From assembly GCA_038503075.1 (NCBI GenBank), contig JBCAML010000004.1, forward strand, positions 579,149 to 643,148: a stretch of 64,000 bases of DNA, in the 5' to 3' direction. Every line of letters starts with the position of its first letter. Position 1 is the first letter of the stretch. The notes below the pieces were generated by a model. The model saw nothing but the letters and a program-made list of their open reading frames with translations, searched no databases and was not told the origin of the DNA. The position numbers were made by a program, and so were the translations under genes. Positions 1 through 13,921 of the stretch are shown one piece after another. The stretch is from Gyromitra esculenta. Lineage: Eukaryota; Ascomycota; Pezizomycetes; Pezizales; Discinaceae.

Positions 1-590
1 CTTATACCCCAAATTCACTTTCAAAAAATGGCCAAACGCAAACGATGTCCTCGAGTCTGGCGGCCACAGCGGCAGCGGTGGGGCTAAGGTTATTGGGGAT
101 TGGGACCTGTGGGGTCCACTCGTGTTCTGTTTAGCGCTGAGCACGCTATTGAGTTTTAGTGCCAATGAGAAACAGAAGACGGATGTGTTTGCTGGAGTGT
201 TTGCTATGGTGTGGATCGGGGAGGCGGTGGTGACGGCGCAGATTAAGTTGTTGGGTGGAAATATGTGAGTTTTTTTTTCCCCCATCTTTTTTTCGAGAGT
301 GGGGAGGGTTTGGGTTACTGATGGTAGTTGGCGGTGATAGATCGTTCTTTCAGTCGGTTTCGATCATTGGGTATACACTCTTCCCGGTCGTTATCTGTGC
401 GCTGCTTTCGGCACTGCATATTCCTGCACTTGTTAGGGTTCCGGTATATTCGGTTTGTTTCCTGTGGTCGCTTGCTGCGGGTGTGAGCATCCTTGGTGGT
501 AGTGGCGTTGTTATGAATAGGGTTGGATTGGCGGTGTTTCCGCTGGGCGTGTTTTATGGAGGGTTGGTCTGTTTGTGTTTGGTTAGCTAG
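1..590 (+). CDS. YIP4: YIP4/YIPF6-type Yip1-domain Golgi membrane protein (5' end missing)
   Basis: Partial gene; the reading frame is already open at base 2 and its start lies left of the window. Exons are <2-264 and 341-590 (stop TAG at 588). The intron 265-340 has donor GTGAGT, and acceptor ATAG keeps phase (AT|A). The protein shows the family stretch DWDLWGPL followed by five hydrophobic segments, with the conserved GGN-ISFFQS join across the splice and GYTLFP after it. Yip1-domain proteins are multi-spanning Golgi/ER membrane proteins that bind prenylated Rab/Ypt GTPases and help vesicle budding. The DWDLWGPL motif and the GG.ISFFQS motif are what point to the YIPF6/Yip4 branch rather than Yip1 or Yif1. 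The nearer acceptor CTTTCAG (ending 353) would break the frame, so ATAG at 340 is preferred. Confidence 0.85.
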
Positions 591-3500
591 GAGAGTGGAA
601 ATACTGGTTGTTGTTCTTGTAGGGTGGCTGAAATGGGGCTTGTATATATATGTAGTGTTGGGATTTTTTTGCTAGCCTTTCTTTTTCTGCCTTTCTCTCT
701 CGCTTTTCTCTCTCCTGTTTCCTAGTTTCTCGGTTTCTTATCCCTCTATCCATATCTTGCTAGAATGCTGGAGCCCTGACAGTTTTTGTAGCTAGGAAAA
801 GAAAACCATGGAGGGCTGCCGCTAGCATCGTTAGTGCTCGTGCAGCGAAAATACACCCCAATTCAAACATGAATGTTACTGTTGACCGTTTTTGTAGGCG
901 AGTGATATTTTGAGATTCTTTGTGTGGAGCAGTACGATACGCGTACGATATAGAAAAGTTGGGCAAACGAGCACACGCACGCTGAGACTGAGTATCTAGC
1001 AAAATTACTCCATAAGGGTTTGGGCTATAAGGATAAGGGTATATATTCCTGGCTTTCACAGGGACTAAGTATCCCCGCATGCATGGGACTTTTCTATAAG
1101 AATGCTTGTTCTGTAGGAGCGCGTGATTACTCCACCGGATCCAGCCTCATATCCTTAACGAGCGACTGTACTGTAGCTCTAGTTTTACCCTATCGGGTTT
1201 TCAAGAGGGTCTATAAAGTGTTGCTACGATCAAGGTAAATTTGTCTCGAGATTCCTCCACCAGGGTGAGCTTAATTGGTTATGTCCCCTTATCCAATTGT
1301 AGCAACTGCGTTTCCCTCCCTCATTTTCGAGTTTTAAATACCACCTACTGCATGTATTCCATTCCTTTTTGACCGCCGTTTTACTCGTGAGATTTTGTAA
1401 AGAAGGCTACATGCATTTCTCTAGTGTAGTTTGGGCGGTTTGACCATCAGCCTCCTCTAGAACCACACTCAAAACCGCATATAACCACTGTCTGAGGACA
1501 AATCGCCTTTGACAACCTACAAGCACACCGAGGCTCGATCCAGTAATTAACCTTGACACCGCAGCTGGTGTTGTCCATAAGGTGGGTGAAACTCGAAACG
1601 GTGATTCTCCCGTCGGGTCCCATATTCGATCAGTAAGATGGTATTCAATACAAGCGAGTCTCAGTGTGGAGTGATGTCCCAGCCGTATATGCAGTGGGAA
1701 CCGTAGAGTAGATGTAGGTAGGTACAAGCGTATCGAGGAGGCAATTAGGGCGCCCCAGGGTACTGGTAATATCTTCTCTGCAGCTTAGATACCATGGCCT
1801 GGTGTCTCATACGTTTCCTAAACACTCATTCCGTACGGCTGGCGTGGGCATCGTGTGACAGTCACGGGCTCTAAGGTTCCGAGTCATCAAAGATCACTCG
1901 TGCTGCTTCGGCAAGCGGAGTCACGGGTTTGGACGGTGTTGTTGCGCAACAGACGGCTTTGCATATAGAATACAGCATGGAATGGATGATTTCGGATGGG
2001 ACAACTCTTTCTGCTTGTCTGGAAGCACATCCGGAGCTTGGCCTGAAGCTAAGTATGCTAGAATCCGTGCAATTTCAATTGAGTCTGGAGTGCATAACTA
2101 CATGCAGTCGTCTTCTTTGATAGATGGCATTTCCGGGCGTTGCATTATTTTTTCTTCCGCGGATATGGAAGCCTTGTGCTTGTTAGGTGGCGGGCTTTGG
2201 CGGAGAAGAGGAAATACAAAAGACGAAGGCGATACTAAATAGCCATTATCAACCATCCCGGTCAATAACCAAGAAACGGCTAAACTCGAGAGAGCAGTTC
2301 CACGAGCTCGTAAATTAACCCCGAACCACATCATGCTATCTGCTCTGATTGCCTCGCTACCACTGATTGATCGGTCGCCTAGGTTGTCCCCAGTCAAGAG
2401 GGATCAGACCGCCTGAGGCGCCGTGAGTTATATAACGAGACTTCTCGATCAAAAACCGTGTTGGATATATCACCGTGTTCCTGGGATCGTTAATCTAGTT
2501 TCAAACGCAACCTGACAGAAAGGGCACGGCCCTGGCAGGACACCCCGTGACAGGATGGATTGAGGGCAGATGGAGACGTGATCGTCTGAATCTCATCAGA
2601 TACGGCGAAGAGAAGTAGAAATTTAAATTGGAAAAATAATCCTGTTGTCGGTCAGCGGGTAAATAGTTGGGGGTTTAATCTACCCTATACTGCGATCTCC
2701 TAATCGGATACTCTCGAGGGGAAGAGGGAGTGAGTCTCAGAATTGACGAATTCGTCTCGTGGATGGACTGAAATCTGGGTACTGGGAAAGTGACTAAACA
2801 TCGTTTATCGATAAGAACGGAGACGATCGCTTCCCTTCCGCAATCTGCGTCCCTTTTGAGTTGCGCAATGGCAACGGTCGGGGGCGTTACCCGTTTTGAT
2901 GGTCGCGTGGCTTGAGCTTTTCGGTGCCCAACGTCAGACAGGCTAATTCGGCGAGGTGCAGGCGGGCCTTGTCGAAGCCAAGACGGGCTTCCCCTCTTCC
3001 CGTCATCCTCATTCGATCAGGCTTGAAATTTCCATGTGTAACAGACCGCTGTCGACAGCCAACCAACAGAAATCCGCTACCCACTACATCTTGGACCAAC
3101 AGAATCCTGCGGAAGAACCAGCCAACCATTCATCTGCGTTTTCCACTCAGCTCCGCTACGCCTGGAAACCGTACAACTGAGCACTAACTACATCAGATCC
3201 CGTTTCGGTCCATCGCGAGTCCTGCCGCTGATAACCAGAACTGAGAAAAGCCACGGGGAAGAGCATATTCCCCCCCACTCGTCAGGTCTCTGTCCACTCG
3301 CGACCACGACTTGAACCATCTCCTTTAGACTTTGCCTTGCCGCCGGCTGTCGCTTCGATCGAAACAACTAGACGACACATACGCAGGGCGCTTAGCCTCA
3401 CCGTTTTTGGCCTCGTCTGCTCATCGTTTGTCACTTTGACTTTTGCTGGTAGCGATCGTTTTCCCTGCGCTGATGGTGGTTGTGGAGGTGCCTGTGGTGC

Positions 3501-4290
3501 TTGTTTTTAGGTTACTGCTCCTACTGCCGCGGTGCTGCTAAATCCATCCATCCATACCTAGCCTGCGCGTACAGACAGCCAGACAGGTTGTTTCCATTCA
3601 GCCAGACCCCAAACCCCCCCTCGAACCTATTTTCCCTTTCTTTCGTCCCCTTTCTCCCTCTACTGCTGCTGTTGCTGCAAGTTGACCATACACGCTGGTC
3701 TGCTACCTATCTATTCATAGACGTCCATCCAACCAGCCCACTTGCCATACCTACATACATCCACACACCCCCAATCCATCCCTCCTGCTGCTCCTACTGC
3801 TGCCCCATTCTGCCCCAATCCATACATAGCCGTTCTGCAGTGCTCCCTCCCACCAACCGCTCGCTTGGATCCCCCCGTCCCCACCCCCCTCCCTCCAATC
3901 CTCGACCAGCAGGAGCCACAGAGATCCCACAGGAGGAGAAGACGCAGCAGTCAGCGGCGACATACATACATACCGTAGAACAAGCAGGTAAAGCGAACGA
4001 TCAATTCGTGTGCAGGGGCAAATCGCCGTGTGTTCGTCATTCCAGCTGCGAGACGACCAAAATATCTTCCGCTTGCTTTCGTTGCCATTCTCTCTCTCTT
4101 TCACCCCTCTCACTTTTTTCTTCTCGCCTAAGGCCGCTGGTGGAGCTGGATTGTCTGTGACGGAACGTGCGATAATTATATCTCACCTCCACTCACACCA
4201 ACGCTCGCACACACTCACACAACAACTGTTGGGAGAACCAAACGTCACGAGCATCTAAGCAAGCGGATAACTTAGGAAACCGCGGAGATC
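591..4290. other. Intergenic and BRO1 leader; no supportable gene
   Basis: About 3.7 kb between YIP4 and BRO1. A CT-rich 3' flank follows YIP4. From about 3480 to 4250 the plus strand is strongly pyrimidine-rich, with CCATCCATC-like and CATACATACATA runs, as expected of a fungal promoter and long 5' leader. Open frames present (for example 3480-4160) are low-complexity, have no family resemblance and no splice structure. No tRNA or repeat was recognised. Confidence 0.6.
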
Positions 4291-7200
4291 ATGCAGCAGT
4301 CTCCGACAATTAGCTGCCCTCTCAAGGTAGAAATCTGCAGCACCTCCTCCTCTCTTTCATTTTCCATTTTCCATTTCCCATCTTCCTGCCCCCACTCCTA
4401 ATTCTCTAAGTTTATCACTCATATTCTATTTCCGCTCCCCTCAAATTTCTACCTCATCACCACATCCTAGCCGTAACTTCCTATCCTGGGCATCTAGCTA
4501 AAGGCAAATTGCTTGCTCTCTGTAGACAACGACGGAAGTCGACTGGGTCACCCCTCTAAAAACTTACATCCGTGCAACCTACGGTGACCCAGAAAAATAC
4601 AGTGAAGAATGCGCGACCCTCAACCGGCTACGTCAGGATATGCGAGGAGCAGGGAGGGATTCTGCTGCCGGAAGAGACTTGCTATATCGGTATTATGGGC
4701 AGCTGGAATTGTTGGATCTGAGATTTCCGGTCGAGGAGCGAGGAGTTAGAGTTGGTTTTACTTGGTGAGTCGAGAAGTTGTGATACTGGGTTGTGGGAGA
4801 GCATTTTGCGTTCTTATGGCAGACCTTTGGGTTATGACGTGCTGTCTGATGGGGTGTCTGGTTGGGGGCGTAAATAAGCAGAAATGGAGGGGGAAGTGCT
4901 GGTACCTCGAATTCAGGGCTGACAGTTAGACGATTGGTTATAGGTACGATGCATTTACACATAAGCAAACCTCACAGTACTCCCTCGCCTTCGAAAAGGC
5001 ATCCATAATATTTAACATCTCAGCTGTCCATTCATGTCACGCTGCCAACCAAAACCGTTCCGAAGAGCTTGGCATTAAGACTGCTTTCCATTCTTTCCAA
5101 GCTTCTGCTGGAATGTTCACTTATATCAATGAAAATTTCCTCCATGCACCGTCTACAGACCTCAGTAGAGAAACTGTGAAGACACTGATAAGCATCATGC
5201 TTGCCCAAGCCCAGGAAGTCTTTCTAGAGAAACAAATCGCAGATGGAAAAAAGCCGGGAATGCTCGCAAAGCTTGCTGCTCAGGCAGGGTTGCTATATTC
5301 CCAAGCGGTGGAAGGGGTGCAAGAGAATTCGCAAAAAGGGGTGTTCGAGAGGGTCTGGTTGCTGGTTTGTCAGGTATGTATGCCTGCTATGCACCCCCCC
5401 ACACTTGGTCGTTTTAGCCTTTTGCCCCTTGCCACTCGCTAGCCAAGGTAGTACAAACTTAACTTTGGTTTACTATTGCAGATCAAACAAAATTTCATGG
5501 ATTCTCTTTCTCAGCACCTTCAGGCAATGGCCGACAGCGACAATGGCAACTATGGTCTCGCCATTGCCCGCCTTCACCTTGCGGAAGATTTTGCTAAGGA
5601 TGCGCTTCGAACTTCTCAATCTTTCCCTAATTCACCTTCCGCAACGTCTAATCTCTCCCAAGACACTGGCCCTGCGCTAGTTATAATCACAAAACGTCAC
5701 CTTTCTCAGCTTCAGGAAAAACTTATGGAGCTGATAAAGGATAATGATTTTATATATCATCAAAACGTTCCTACGGAAGCTTCAATCCCGATTATTCCAA
5801 AGATGCCGGCGGCGAAAGCTATTCCCGTACAGGAACTTTACGCAGGTGCCGACATCAATAGAATCATCGGACCAGATATATTCCAGAAGATTGTTCCCAT
5901 GAGCGTAACAGAGAGTGCTTCCCTTTATGATGAAGAAAAGGCTAAACTGGTTCGTGCCGAAACCGAGAAATGCGATCTCGCGAACGCGGAAATGGTAGCG
6001 GCACTAGACTATTTGAAACTTCCTGGATCCTTAAAACTCCTGAAAGGTGGCTTTGAAAATGAGATAGATGTGGATGAAGAATTCAGGACATGGTGTGATG
6101 ACATTGCCGAAAAACCGGAGACTCTCGAAAGTAGATTCGCAGGGCTGAAGAGGGACAAGAAGAAGATTGTGGAAGTTTTGGACCGGTCATGGAAAGCCTT
6201 GGATCAGGAAGAAAGCGTATGCGAGAAGATGAGAGCGAAATATTTTGACGACTGGACCCAGCAGCCGTCGAGTCGACTCACGCAAACACTAAGGGGGGAT
6301 ATCCGAAGTTACAGAGAGGCTGTCGACGCAGCAGTGGGAAGTGATAACCAATTGTTCGGGCAATATAGGGTTGTGAGAGACGAAATTGAAGAGATGCGAG
6401 AGGCGGGACAACGAGCGGAAGAAGGCATGGTGGACGATTTATGGATGAGCAAAGCCGGAAGCCCAACCAATAGTTTTGCCGGTGAGAGGGGTGGTGAGAC
6501 TTTACTAGATGTAGATGAGGGAGAAACCGGCGTGACGGTGCTGGATCAGATCGAACGGGTGGAGGAGTTGTTGAAGAAGTTGAATATGATCAAAAGGGAG
6601 AGAGCTCAAGTCTTGAAGGATCTGAAGGATAAGGTGAGAATAACACGAATCTTGGTCATGGATCATGCAGGAGAGTTCAAGGGGGCTCAAGGGAAAATGA
6701 GCTGCGTGTACAAGCAAGTTCAATCTCACTGATTGCCTATGGAGAACAGATTCATAATGATGACATTTCAAACGTTTTGATCCTCAACAAAAAGTCGATA
6801 CAAAACATTGAACCCCAGCTTTTTGCGACGGAACTAGAGAAATTTCGACCACACCAAACTAGACTTCTGCAGGCTACACATAAGCAGTCGGCATTGATGA
6901 AGGATCTAACGGCAGCGTATGGCGATCTGTTGCAGGACAAACGTATTAGGGCAGAGCAGTCAAAGTATGAGACTTTGTCACGTCAGAGGAATGCCGTGCT
7001 ATCAAAATTTAAGAAAACCTATCAGACGTTCTTGGATATTTGGGCAGGGTTAGACAAGGCACGGCAGTTCTATACCGAAATGATGGAAACGGCGGAGAGT
7101 TTGGAGAAGAATGTAGAAACTTTCGTGTCGAATCGACGAGTAGAAGGAGCTCAGCTACTAAATCAAATAGAGCAGCAGAAGGGCTCGGATGTGGAAAGAG

Positions 7201-7931
7201 AGCGGAAGTTGCAGGGTTTGATGGAAAGGATGACTATGGGTCAGGGAGAGCCTCCTGGCTCAGCAAAGCTACCACCGAAAAGGCCTGCGCCTCTGGCCAA
7301 TGTTTCCGGTCATTCGAGTCATCCAAGCCAGAGCGGTACACCTCAGAGCCCGCCGGGCACACCACGATACGCACCCCATCAGTATGGGGGATATCCTACC
7401 CCTACACCCCCACCGCCGCCACTTCATCCCCCCACGTCTGCTGGGTATCCAGGGTACCAATATCCCCCTCCTCCACCAGGCGCAACAAATGGTTATGGTC
7501 GTCGGGACTCATATGGGCAACTACCCCAGGCGCCTCGGCGAGAAAGTTATCAGCCACCAGGAATGCAACGTCGTGATTCTCAGCAACCACTCCCCACATC
7601 CCCTCCCATCATTACAGGCGGGCCAGGATCTCAGCAGTACCATCCGGGACATTATTCGTCCCCGCCTAATATGTACGCTGGACAAGTTCAAAATTACCCA
7701 TACAACCCACAGACATACGTACCTCCTCCACCTCCACCCGGACCGCCACCACAGCAGCCTGGACTGAATCCTAGACAAAGCTTTGGTGTGTTGCCACAGA
7801 ATGCTTACCAGGCTCAATCGCCCACACCCGGTCAAGGCCCGGGAGGATATCCTCAATATCCCCAACAGCAACAACAAGGGCAGCAGCAGCAGCAACAGGA
7901 CCCATGGGCTGGGTTAGCAGGATGGAAATAG
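4291..7931 (+). CDS. BRO1: BRO1, ESCRT-associated vacuolar sorting protein
   Basis: Five exons: 4291-4326, 4526-4764, 4944-5373, 5482-6633, 6750-7931, giving 1012 residues. The start MQQSPTISCPLK matches the usual Bro1 N-terminus, which fixes exon 1 although it is only 36 bases. The Bro1 domain (about residues 5-390) carries well-conserved stretches such as LNRLRQDMRGAG, YYGQLELLDLRFP and FTYINENFLHAPS. A coiled V-domain (about 400-740) follows, containing IGPDIFQKIVPMSVTESASLY. From about residue 790 the tail is rich in Pro, Tyr and Gln and ends PWAGLAGWK, typical of fungal Bro1. In yeast Bro1 sits on endosomes, binds Snf7 (ESCRT-III) and recruits the deubiquitinase Doa4 during multivesicular body sorting. 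PalA/Rim20, the pH-signalling paralogue, begins differently and is a poorer match. Separated by 849 bp from PIM1, same strand. Confidence 0.95.
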
Positions 7932-8780
7932 CAGAGTTCAGATTAGGTGTTGATATGGATTGAACGTTTGAGTTTCTCTGTATTTTGCTGGATGTTTGGG
8001 CTGGTGTCTTTCCTTATCGATTCACATGTTTTTTTATATTTTATTTCTTTTGTTTTTCCCTCTTTAGGTTGGGGTTCGTTTTGCTTCCAAAAGAGTAATT
8101 TTGAATCCTGTCTACGGGATTTGAGAAGGTTGAAGGAGGCAGATGTGGTAGGTGGCGATGGTAGTGGAAGGAGCTAAAGAGGGTGAGAGGGTGATTGTGT
8201 GTTTGAGTAGGTGGGATGATTAGTTGAGTATGTAGCATGGGCGATGAGCTACGTAGCGGAGAAATATACTGTGGTTCCTAGGGTATTTTTAAAAGTCAGG
8301 AGTTTGCTATACAATTGTGTTTGATTAATAGAAAAATGGGCAAGTCTAGAGAATTTCTTTAGTGAGAGGGTGAGTGAGATCTAATGATGGATGAGTGAAT
8401 AATAAGCGAGGGTTAGAGCTGCGGTAGGAGTTGGGGGGGCGAACGTTCGGCGGGTTTCCATGGCTTAATGACAAATTGGTGGGGCGGCTCTTCAGCTGTG
8501 CTGTATTATACGCAACAGGGCGGGGCGCCAAGGGGTTGCATGCGTTATTGATATCGAGATGCAGGAATGAAGTCAGCATCCCAAAACCCAGACTGTGGCT
8601 CGTTTTTTCTCAACATTCCTGCCCACCGCCCATCCATCTCCATCACCACAACCATCGATTGAGGCTCATTTCCCTTCCCATTTCCTTTATTGGACTGTAG
8701 GAACAGAATCCTCTCAACGTGCTTTTCTCCAGTTTCTAATTGGTTCACAGTAGAATAAATTTCCTTTCTATACCTCTTGC
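7932..8780. other. BRO1-PIM1 intergenic
   Basis: BRO1 3' flank followed by the PIM1 promoter. T-rich near 7970-8090, with no recognisable gene. The short open frames here have no family resemblance. Confidence 0.6.
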
Positions 8781-11700
8781 ATGGCTTACGGACGAAACCT
8801 ACCGTGGCGAACGGCACTCCAGGGGAGAGTACGGATAACAGCGAGGATCACAGCCGGAGGAGTTGCTAGATGCTATTCAGGTGTTTCGGCTAGAAGAGGG
8901 AGCTTCTCGTTACTAGAAGCTCGATGGCCGAGTCTGAGTCAAGGTTTTGTTGCCACCGTCGCCTCCGCTTCCACCGCTACCACCACTACCACCACCAAAC
9001 GACTCTGGGAAGGTTTTGGGGATGCAGCTCTGAAAAGAGGGTTTGCAAATTCAGCGGTACGGCTGAAGGAGAGGCCACCCCGGAAAGATGAAGATGTTGA
9101 GGAGAAAAAGAAGGATGCTATCGAAGAGGAAGTAGAGGAGGAATCGAAGCGGGAGTCAAAGAAAAAGGGTGATGTCAAAGTTGATTCCGGGAAGGAGAGG
9201 TCTGGAGAGGGTGTTCCGTCGCCAGGGGATATATTGAAAGGTGGTGCAAGTGCGGGCGGAAGAAGCGGGGCTAATGGCGGGGAAAACGGTGTAGCGAATG
9301 GTGGCGGGGGTGGGAGGAGGAGAGGTACCTCTGATAGAGCACTGCAGAAACCTACCGTGCCGGATATATACCCCCAGGTGATGGCATTACCGATTGCTGG
9401 ACGTCCGTTGTTTCCGGGTTTCTATAAGGCTGTTACTGTTAGGGACCCGGCTGTTGCTGCGGCTATTCAGGAGATGATGAAGAGGGGGCAACCTTATATC
9501 GGCGCGTTCTTATTCAAGGAAGAAAATGCAGATCGGGATACTATTGACAGTTTAGACGAAGTTCACGATGTTGGCGTCTTCGCACAGATCACCAGTGCGT
9601 TCCCTGTTCATGGCGAGGAGGGTAGTTTAACGGCTGTCCTTTACCCTCATAGGCGTATAAAAATCTCGCAGTTGTTGCCGCGGGCAACACAAGCTGAGGA
9701 TGCCGATGAGGTCCCTGAGCCTATCGAGATGGAAGAGATCGCGGAGCCTGAGAACAAGGGTGATGTTGTGGCCAGTTTCGAAGAAGAGGCTATAGAGAAG
9801 AAACCTTCTGCGGCAGCAGCTGGAGGCCACAACCCTTATGCTACAGCTTTCTTGAAAAAGTATAAAGTGAGCATCGTGGATGTCGAGAACCTTGTCGAGC
9901 AGCCTTATGACAAGAAGAGCCCCGTCATCAGAGCCGTAACCTCGGAAATTGTCAACGTATTCAAAGAGGTTGCGAACTTGAACCCTCTATTCCGTGACCA
10001 GATTTCAACTTTTTCTATGTCACAATCGGCCGGTAATGTCATCGATGAGCCTGCCAAGCTGGCCGACTTTGCGGCTGCTGTATCTGCAGGTGAATTTAAA
10101 GAGTTACAGGATGTGCTAGAGACACTCGCGGTAGAAGATAGGCTGCAGAAGGCATTAGTGGTGTTGAAGAAAGAACTCATGAATGCGCAGCTGCAGAGTA
10201 AGATTTCGAAGGATGTTGAGGCAAAAATACAAAAAAGGCAAAGGGAATACTGGCTTATGGAGCAAATGAAGGGAATCAGGAGGGAGCTAGGCATTGAAAG
10301 TGATGGGAAAGATAAACTGGTAGAGAAGTTTAAGGAGAAGGCGGATAAATTAGTAATGCCAGAAGCAGTCAGGAAGGTGTTCGATGAGGTTCGTCTCGTT
10401 TTATTATATCTACAATCCAATCTTATTTGGACTGCTGACAAATTGGGTTTTATTGCCATAGGAGCTTAATAAACTTGCACATCTGGAAGCTGCCGCCTCA
10501 GAGTTTAATGTCACCAGAAACTACCTGGACTGGCTTACTCAGATTCCTTGGGGCCAGCGCTCAACAGAGAATTACGATATCAGACATGCGATGGGAGTTC
10601 TGGATGAAGACCATCATGGGCTCAAGGACGTCAAGGATAGAATCTTGGAGTTCATCGCAGTAGGCAAATTAAGAGGCAGTGTGGAAGGAAAGATCATTTG
10701 TTTTGTTGGTCCTCCAGGTACGTGTAACCTGAGAATTATTTCCCTTTTTGGTTTACCCATGACGGGATTCTGTTCCGCGGAACTGAGTCTATCCTGAGTA
10801 GGGCTAATAATTATATATATACAGGGGTTGGTAAGACATCCATTGGAAAGTCTATCGCAAGAGCGTTGAATAGGCAATTTTATAGATTCAGCGTTGGTGG
10901 ATTGACGGATGTCGCCGAGATTAAGGGACATCGGAGAACATATGTCGGCGCTTTACCGGGTCGGATCATTCAGGCCTTGAAAAAGTGCCAGACGGAAAAT
11001 CCTTTAGTACTCATTGATGAAGTGGATAAGATTGGTCGCGGCCATCAGGGAGACCCTGCATCTGCTTTACTAGAGTTGCTTGACCCGGAACAGAATTCTT
11101 CGTTCCTAGATCACTACTTGGATGTGCCCGTTGATCTCTCCAAGGTACTTTTTGTTTGCACGGCTAACATGACTGATACCATTCCCCGACCGCTGTTGGA
11201 TCGTATGGAAATGATTGAGCTCTCTGGATACGTTGCAGACGAGAAAATGGCTATTGCGGATAAGTACTTAGCACCGCAGGCCAGGGAGATGAGTGGACTG
11301 AAAAATGTCGACGTGGTGTTGCAGAAGGATGCTATTGAAGAACTGATCAAGTCCTACTGTCGGGAGAGTGGGGTGCGTAATCTAAAGAAACAGGTAAGCG
11401 ACCGACGAAAAAATGCAGATCGCCTACTTACTGAGGTCACAATGCTTACTTTTTTTACTCGCTTGTGAAAAAAAGATCGAGAAAGTTTTTCGGAAATCTG
11501 CCCTGAAGATCGTCCAAGATCTAGGCGAGGCAGCCCTGCCAGAAGAAAAGGCATTGACTGAGGAGGGGAAAGCTGCATTGAAAGAATCCGAGAAAAGGGC
11601 AGAGGAGATCGGGAAAGACGAGAAAACGACCACTATTGATGGAACCGAGACAACCGAAAAACCACGAGTTGCTTTGCAAGTTCCGGACTCGGTCCACGTC

Positions 11701-12795
11701 AGCATCACTAAGGAAAACCTCAAGGACTACGTTGGTCCTCCGGTGTTTACCTCGGACAGGTTGTACGACATCACTCCTCCGGGCGTGGTAATGGGGCTTG
11801 CGTGGACGCAAATGGGTGGGGCAGCGCTCTATGTCGAGTCGATACTGGAGCAAGCGTTGACGCCGTTGTCCCGCCCGGGAATGGAAAGGACTGGAAACTT
11901 GAAAAATGTGATGAAGGAATCGACCTTGATCGCCTATTCGTTCGCGAAGAGCCTGATGGCAAAGAGTTTCCCCTCAAACAGATTCTTCGAGAAGGCTAAA
12001 ATCCACTTGCACTGTCCTGAGGGTGCAGTGCAGAAAGACGGTAAGCAACACCATTTTTTTCTCAACCCCCGGTTCAGATCTCTACTCTTGATTATACCTG
12101 CCTGCACTGTCTGCACTGTCTGCACGTGATGAAATCCTATTTTTGTTACTTTTTACCCGACACTAATTCCAATTGGTTCGGCGTGGGCCAGGACCTTCGG
12201 CCGGAATCACGATGGCAACGTCGTTGCTGTCATTGGCTCTTGACCATAAAATCGATCCGACGATTGCGATGACGGGCGAACTTACAGTCACTGGTAAGGT
12301 ACTGCGCATAGGTGGACTTCGTGAGAAGGCAGTTGCGGCGCGCAGATCCGGGGCGAAGACAATTATCTTCCCGGCAGATAACATGTCAGACTGGCTCGAG
12401 CTCCCTGAGGTATGTACCTAGCCATCAAGATGCTTCCGCTTTGCTTCCGCTCCCTGGTTTTCTTTTGCCTTTCTTTTCTTTTTTCTTTCTCGTTGCCTTG
12501 CGGCATAACGGGAAGTATGCTTCAATGCGGGGCAGCAATGAGGCTGAAGATTGGAACAAGAGCTTATTTCCTTCCTTTCTTCTTGTTATGGCCAGTTTAC
12601 TAACTACGTACCGGGTTTTGCTTGCTACAGAATATCAAGGAGGGCCTTGAAGGACGGCCGGCTAGCTGGTACCAGGATGTGTACGAATTAGTATTTAGCG
12701 ACTTAGATAAAGATAGGGCTGCTCAGCTGTGGAGTGAGCAACTAAAGGAAGAGGAGGGAAAGAAGAAAGAGCGGGACGATAGGGATGATGATTGA
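8781..12795 (+). CDS. PIM1: PIM1, mitochondrial Lon AAA+ protease
   Basis: Six exons: 8781-10388, 10462-10717, 10825-11393, 11476-12040, 12192-12409, 12631-12795; 1126 residues. It degrades misfolded and oxidised matrix proteins in an ATP-dependent way and supports mitochondrial DNA maintenance. The N-terminus is Arg-rich with few acids ([11 protein letters not shown]...), fitting a matrix presequence. It is followed by a low-complexity charged and Gly-rich linker, as in fungal Pim1. The substrate-binding LON-N domain begins near residue 200 ([15 protein letters not shown]). Walker A GPPGVGKT lies at 619-626, cut by intron 2. Walker B is LIDEVDKIG, with DEVD at 686-689. The proteolytic Ser is in DGPSAG (S1002, codon group split by intron 4), and the partner Lys K1045 in [10 protein letters not shown] is 43 residues on, the spacing seen in E. 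coli Lon. An acidic/Lys-rich insert lies between the AAA+ and protease domains. Intact. Confidence 0.96.
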
Positions 12796-13921
12796 ATTGA
12801 TGTAAATGATAGGCCGAGATTCTGACGAACACTAAATGTACTAATGAAGGGTTTTGGGGGTTTCGGGTTAGATTTATATTTTGTTGTTTCAATTTCATCA
12901 TTGGTTTTGGTGACTTGGATAGCATTTTATTTTTATTTTCATATACAGGGTTGTTGTTTTTTTGGGATTAGATGTACTTTTTTTTTCATTTTACCTTTCT
13001 TTTGGGGTTTTAAACTCTCTGCTCTTCTCATCTTGGCATCTGTAAATACAACATTCGTTCATTCTCTCCGCGTGACATAATATTATATTTTTTATCTTGT
13101 ATACATTTTTTCTCCCTCTGCCGGTATCATCATCATTGTTATCATCATCGCGATCGTCAACAGAACCATCGTCACTACCAGGCTGAAGAGCCGACTGACT
13201 AGAAGTTATTCTGTGCTGGTATGTCAAATTATCACACGTCGGTTGCGACGTCTTTTCCGGGACGCCGGAGAATGAACAGCACATCACAGCATCACATCAA
13301 CGATCACCTTTTGCATCCACAACCATCATCGTCAACAGGCAGCTGATAAACCCCACGCCCATTCGTTCATCGATCTCCTCACTCTCTGTTTTATCTTCTT
13401 TTATTATTGTGGGGGAAAGGATCCTCAGGGGGAAAGCTTTTTCCGTTGGGTTTTATGTCTTAGGAGGGGGGAGGGCTATGTTTTTATTCTTGGAAAAATA
13501 ACTGGGTACTTTTTACAACTCCTTTGGATTAACGAGTCGGAGTGAGGTACCATGTGGGCACTTAAAACCCCACGATCAACCCCCGATCTGGGAGATATAG
13601 ATTAGTGAGGAAATGGGGGTAAGATCTACGAAAAAGAAGTACCGATGCATGTATTTGTGGGTGTTCTGATACATACATGTATTGCTCTTCTACAGGGTGA
13701 AAAGTTGGTTAGGGACGTCAGCAAGTGCTTGAGAAAAAAACGGTGTTCGTACTCTGTCTCAACCCTGGTACTCGAGTCTTGGCGTCAACGCAAGTCCGTG
13801 CAATCAAAAGCCCGATAGGCCGTATAATAGGCAGAGTATGCTTGAACTGCATATATTGTCATCATAAGCCTGGAGCACCATACGTGGGCAGGAATCTGGC
13901 ATGTGTGAATAGAGATGGATA
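12796..13921. other. PIM1 3' flank; no gene seen
   Basis: T-rich tract at 12890-13000, a run of CATCATC-type trinucleotides at 13120-13180, and otherwise unremarkable sequence up to the first hairpin repeat. No coding or RNA feature supported. Confidence 0.5.

Noticed and set aside
3480..4160. 226-codon open frame on the plus strand
   Set aside because: Low-complexity Pro/Ser/Cys/Tyr sequence produced by CT-rich DNA, with no ATG-linked splice structure and no family resemblance. It is read as BRO1 leader or promoter.
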